A DNA stretch of 64,000 nt, taken from positions 248,001 to 312,000 of the forward strand of contig PADB01000012.1 in NCBI GenBank assembly GCA_002700365.1. Reading direction: 5' to 3'. The notes beneath the pieces were generated by a model, which saw only the letters and a program-made list of their open reading frames with translations, had not been told where the DNA came from and did no database searches. The position numbers and the translations under genes were made by a program. The stretch's first letter is position 1; every line of letters begins with the position of its first letter. This DNA is from Kordiimonas sp. GTDB taxonomy: Bacteria > Pseudomonadota > Alphaproteobacteria > Sphingomonadales > Emcibacteraceae. Shown in pieces: positions 63,411 through 64,000 of this stretch.

Positions 63411-63851
63411 CTATGCATGAACATTTTTGATGTCTAAGGCGGCGAGAGCTTCGAACGGTAAAGTAACACAATGGTGACGGCTTTTATGTGGGCCCACGGC
63501 AGAAAAAGCGGTCAGTTTTTCCCATTCTGGGGCCGGCCATTTTACTTCAGTAAGTGTGTTTGTTTGCAGGGCCGTTGTTAGAAGAGTTTCTACCTGGCAT
63601 AGCTCTTCAACTGTTTTTCCCTCTATATATTCTCCGATCAGTGATGCCGTAGCCTGGCAAAGGACGCAGGCCTTTGTTTCATGGGCATAGGATTGAATTT
63701 TGTTGTCTTCCAGGACCACATCAATGGTAATACGATCCCCGCAGTTTGGATTATGTATCGTGGTACTGTGTGTCGGCTCTTTTATGCGTCCCGCGTGACT
63801 TGCCGTAGCCGCCATTTTAAGAATTTCACGCTGATAAAGTTCGTCTATCAT
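63411..63851 (-). CDS. IscU/SufU-like iron-sulfur cluster scaffold protein
   Basis: A 146-residue protein of the NifU N-terminal (IscU/SufU) fold. Candidate cluster ligands are C37 in NPNCGD (with D39), C62 and C65 in ACVLCQATAS, and C128 in RHHCVTLP. The C-V-L-C spacing and the extra region before the last cysteine differ from IscU and approach SufU-like proteins. It builds or carries Fe-S clusters in the cytoplasm. No isc or suf genes are seen around it. The 149 bp to the right edge hold no recognisable gene. Confidence 0.85.
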   Translation of the reverse strand: MIDELYQREILKMAATASHAGRIKEPTHSTTIHNPNCGDRITIDVVLEDNKIQSYAHETKACVLCQATASLIGEYIEGKTVEELCQVETLLTTALQTNTLTEVKWPAPEWEKLTAFSAVGPHKSRHHCVTLPFEALAALDIKNVHA

Positions 63852-64000
63852 TTAACAACAATTGCTTTCTTGGTGGACCTGCCTAGAGGGCATAATATTG
63901 TCTATACATCCGATATATACAGATGCGTTTCTATAGGGGCGTGCTGTTTTTCGCATAAACTGTGAATAATATTCCGGTTTTGCTTGATTCTGCTATGCCA

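Noticed and set aside
1-64000. CRISPR arrays, insertion sequences, rRNA genes or prophage
   Set aside because: No regularly spaced repeats, transposase motifs, terminal inverted repeats or rRNA sequence were seen anywhere in the window.

Overview
The window is a stretch of alphaproteobacterial chromosome with no sign of phage, plasmid or insertion sequence. Supporting this are a class II (plant-type) DAHP synthase, the F1-ATPase zeta inhibitor (DUF1476), DUF2336 proteins, a PleC/DivJ-like PAS histidine kinase, the small PurL with separate PurS and PurQ next to bolA and grxD, an SdhE/Mfd/RecG group, and a Caulobacter-type sphingolipid locus. Base composition is moderate. I cannot fix the order; a Kordiimonadales, Rhodospirillales or Caulobacterales-like organism would fit.

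Layout. 1-8157: the end of an unknown membrane protein gene, then the complete phosphate regulon on the minus strand (phoR-pstSCAB-phoU-phoB) closed by a UUCG-loop terminator. 8279-22464: housekeeping genes, namely gph facing glmU-glmS, a small membrane protein, glutathione reductase, class II DAHP synthase with a possible aromatic leader peptide, nadE, gltX, cysS, an SPOUT RNA methylase, rpsD, grxD and bolA. 22500-32890: a sulfotransferase inserted in the purL-bolA-grxD neighbourhood, purL/Q/S/C, the ATPase zeta subunit, purB, radC, map, sfsA, a CinA-type protein and tRNA-Leu(UAA). 33031-41503: a signalling block with two DUF2336 paralogues, a PAS histidine kinase, an HPt-like protein lacking its histidine, a stand-alone flagellar-rod-like protein and a PopA-like degenerate GGDEF protein; nadK and moaA lie inside it. 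41523-48332: mfd, sdhE, recG and a DUF502 protein.

48369-61386 is the most interesting region: a sphingolipid locus in three interlocked parts. The minus-strand unit lptF-lptG-flippase-hydroxylase-ceramide synthase (GNAT) reads away from a plus-strand cassette of DUF2141 secreted protein, diacylglycerol/ceramide-kinase-like protein and a Tam41-like nucleotidyltransferase. That cassette runs head-on into the minus-strand unit fatty acyl-AMP ligase-ceramide reductase-ACP-serine palmitoyltransferase, overlapping it by 83 bp. Read as a pathway: the ligase loads a fatty acid on the dedicated ACP, Spt condenses it with serine, the GNAT protein N-acylates the product, and the reductase makes dihydroceramide. 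The kinase would phosphorylate it, and the Tam41-like enzyme may activate the phosphate with CTP, giving a CDP-ceramide-type intermediate for an anionic sphingolipid head group. Co-location with lptF/lptG suggests a link to outer-membrane lipid transport. The window ends with recX (preceded by an unusual triple repeat), a UDP-sugar epimerase and an IscU-like scaffold protein.
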